NCBI GenBank assembly: GCA_030830465.1
Contig: JAURMY010000415.1
Coordinates: forward strand, 1-5,333
Reading direction: 5' to 3'
DNA length: 5,333 bases
Source of the DNA: Alphaproteobacteria bacterium
Lineage (GTDB): Bacteria > Pseudomonadota > Alphaproteobacteria > Rhodobacterales > Rhodobacteraceae
A program made the translations under genes and the position numbers. The notes under the pieces are model-generated. The model was not told the origin of the DNA. It saw only the letters and a program-made list of their open reading frames with translations, and did not search any database. This document shows positions 4,964 through 5,333 of the stretch, piece after piece. Every line of letters begins with the position of its first letter. The stretch's first letter is position 1.

Positions 4964-5333
4964 CTAGCGCCCGAAACGCGCCTTGATGTCGGCGTCTGAA
5001 TAGCGTCCCAGGCGACGGTCTTCCGCGATCAGGGCGTCGGGCCGCTCTTTCGGATTGCCAAAGCCGCCACCGCCGGGCGTGCGCACCAGTACCCGGTCGC
5101 CGGGGGCCAGTGCGATATCCTGTTCCTTGGACAGATGTTCGGGGATGTGCTTGATCCCGCCGCGCCAAACCTCGACTTCGTTGGGCGCGCCGTCCTCACC
5201 GCCTTTGGCGCCCTGCGGGCCGAACCGTCCGTGGTCCATGACAAAACTGGCCTTGGCGTTGCCGCGCAGCAGTTCCAGCTCATATTCCAGCCCAAACCCG
5301 CCGCGATGCAGCCCGGCCCCGCCGGAGCCTTCG
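4964..5333 (-). CDS. Hydantoinase B/oxoprolinase family protein, C-terminal part
   Basis: The 122 visible residues run from the window edge to a TAG at 4964-4966 and match the end of HyuB-type subunits, whose full length is usually above 500 residues. Hallmarks are GSGGAGLHRGGFGLEYELEL near the window edge, FVMDHGRFGPQGAKGG, the PGDRVLVRTPGGGGFGNP glycine turn, and the closing helix RLGRYSDADIKARFG. With an HyuA partner such proteins carry out ATP-dependent opening of cyclic amides, as in 5-oxoproline or N-methylhydantoin hydrolysis. Which substrate applies cannot be told from this end. The start and the expected hyuA partner lie outside the window. Its stop is 6 bp from the helicase stop, in convergent orientation, with no visible terminator between them. 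Confidence 0.9.
   Translation of the reverse strand, partial: EGSGGAGLHRGGFGLEYELELLRGNAKASFVMDHGRFGPQGAKGGEDGAPNEVEVWRGGIKHIPEHLSKEQDIALAPGDRVLVRTPGGGGFGNPKERPDALIAEDRRLGRYSDADIKARFGR

Overview
This 5.3-kb window is GC-rich chromosomal DNA. The gene content, the style of codon use and one intergenic motif suggest an alphaproteobacterium, most likely of the Rhodobacteraceae (Roseobacter/Rhodobacter group). That placement rests on protein family resemblance recalled from memory; no search was run.

Layout, left to right. (1) Positions 1-534, minus strand: the N-terminal 178 codons of an ArgE-type M20 acetylornithine deacetylase, cut by the window edge. (2) Positions 531-1745, minus: a complete 404-residue major facilitator transporter whose stop codon overlaps the first possible argE start codon (ATGA). 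(3) Positions 1746-1982: a noncoding spacer with a dense cluster of three short-loop inverted repeats beside a motif that looks like a repeated Rhodobacteraceae intergenic sequence. (4) Positions 1983-2477 and 2474-2833, minus: an SRPBCC/AHSA1-domain protein and an ArsR-family regulator, joined by another ATGA overlap, with arsR first in transcription. (5) Positions 2834-2986: a divergent regulatory spacer with an inverted repeat over the arsR start codon and a separate perfect 11-bp inverted repeat. (6) Positions 2987-4957, plus: a DEAD-box RNA helicase with a DbpA-like RNA-binding domain and a long basic tail. (7) Positions 4964-5333, minus: the C-terminal 122 residues of a hydantoinase B/oxoprolinase subunit, convergent with the helicase and only 6 bp from it.

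Working units. MFS-argE is probably one transcript, and transporter and deacylase may act on related substrates. arsR-SRPBCC is a self-contained two-gene unit, probably autorepressed through the operator at its own start. The helicase is transcribed alone and divergently, and its leader may carry cis-regulation. The hydantoinase fragment belongs to an operon that lies mostly outside the window.

The protein-coding genes are recognisable, ordinary families, and I found no convincing new multi-gene system. The parts most worth a second look are noncoding: the covarying hairpin cluster at 1865-1951, the 2873-2902 inverted repeat between arsR and the helicase, and the apparently leaderless arsR promoter/operator.
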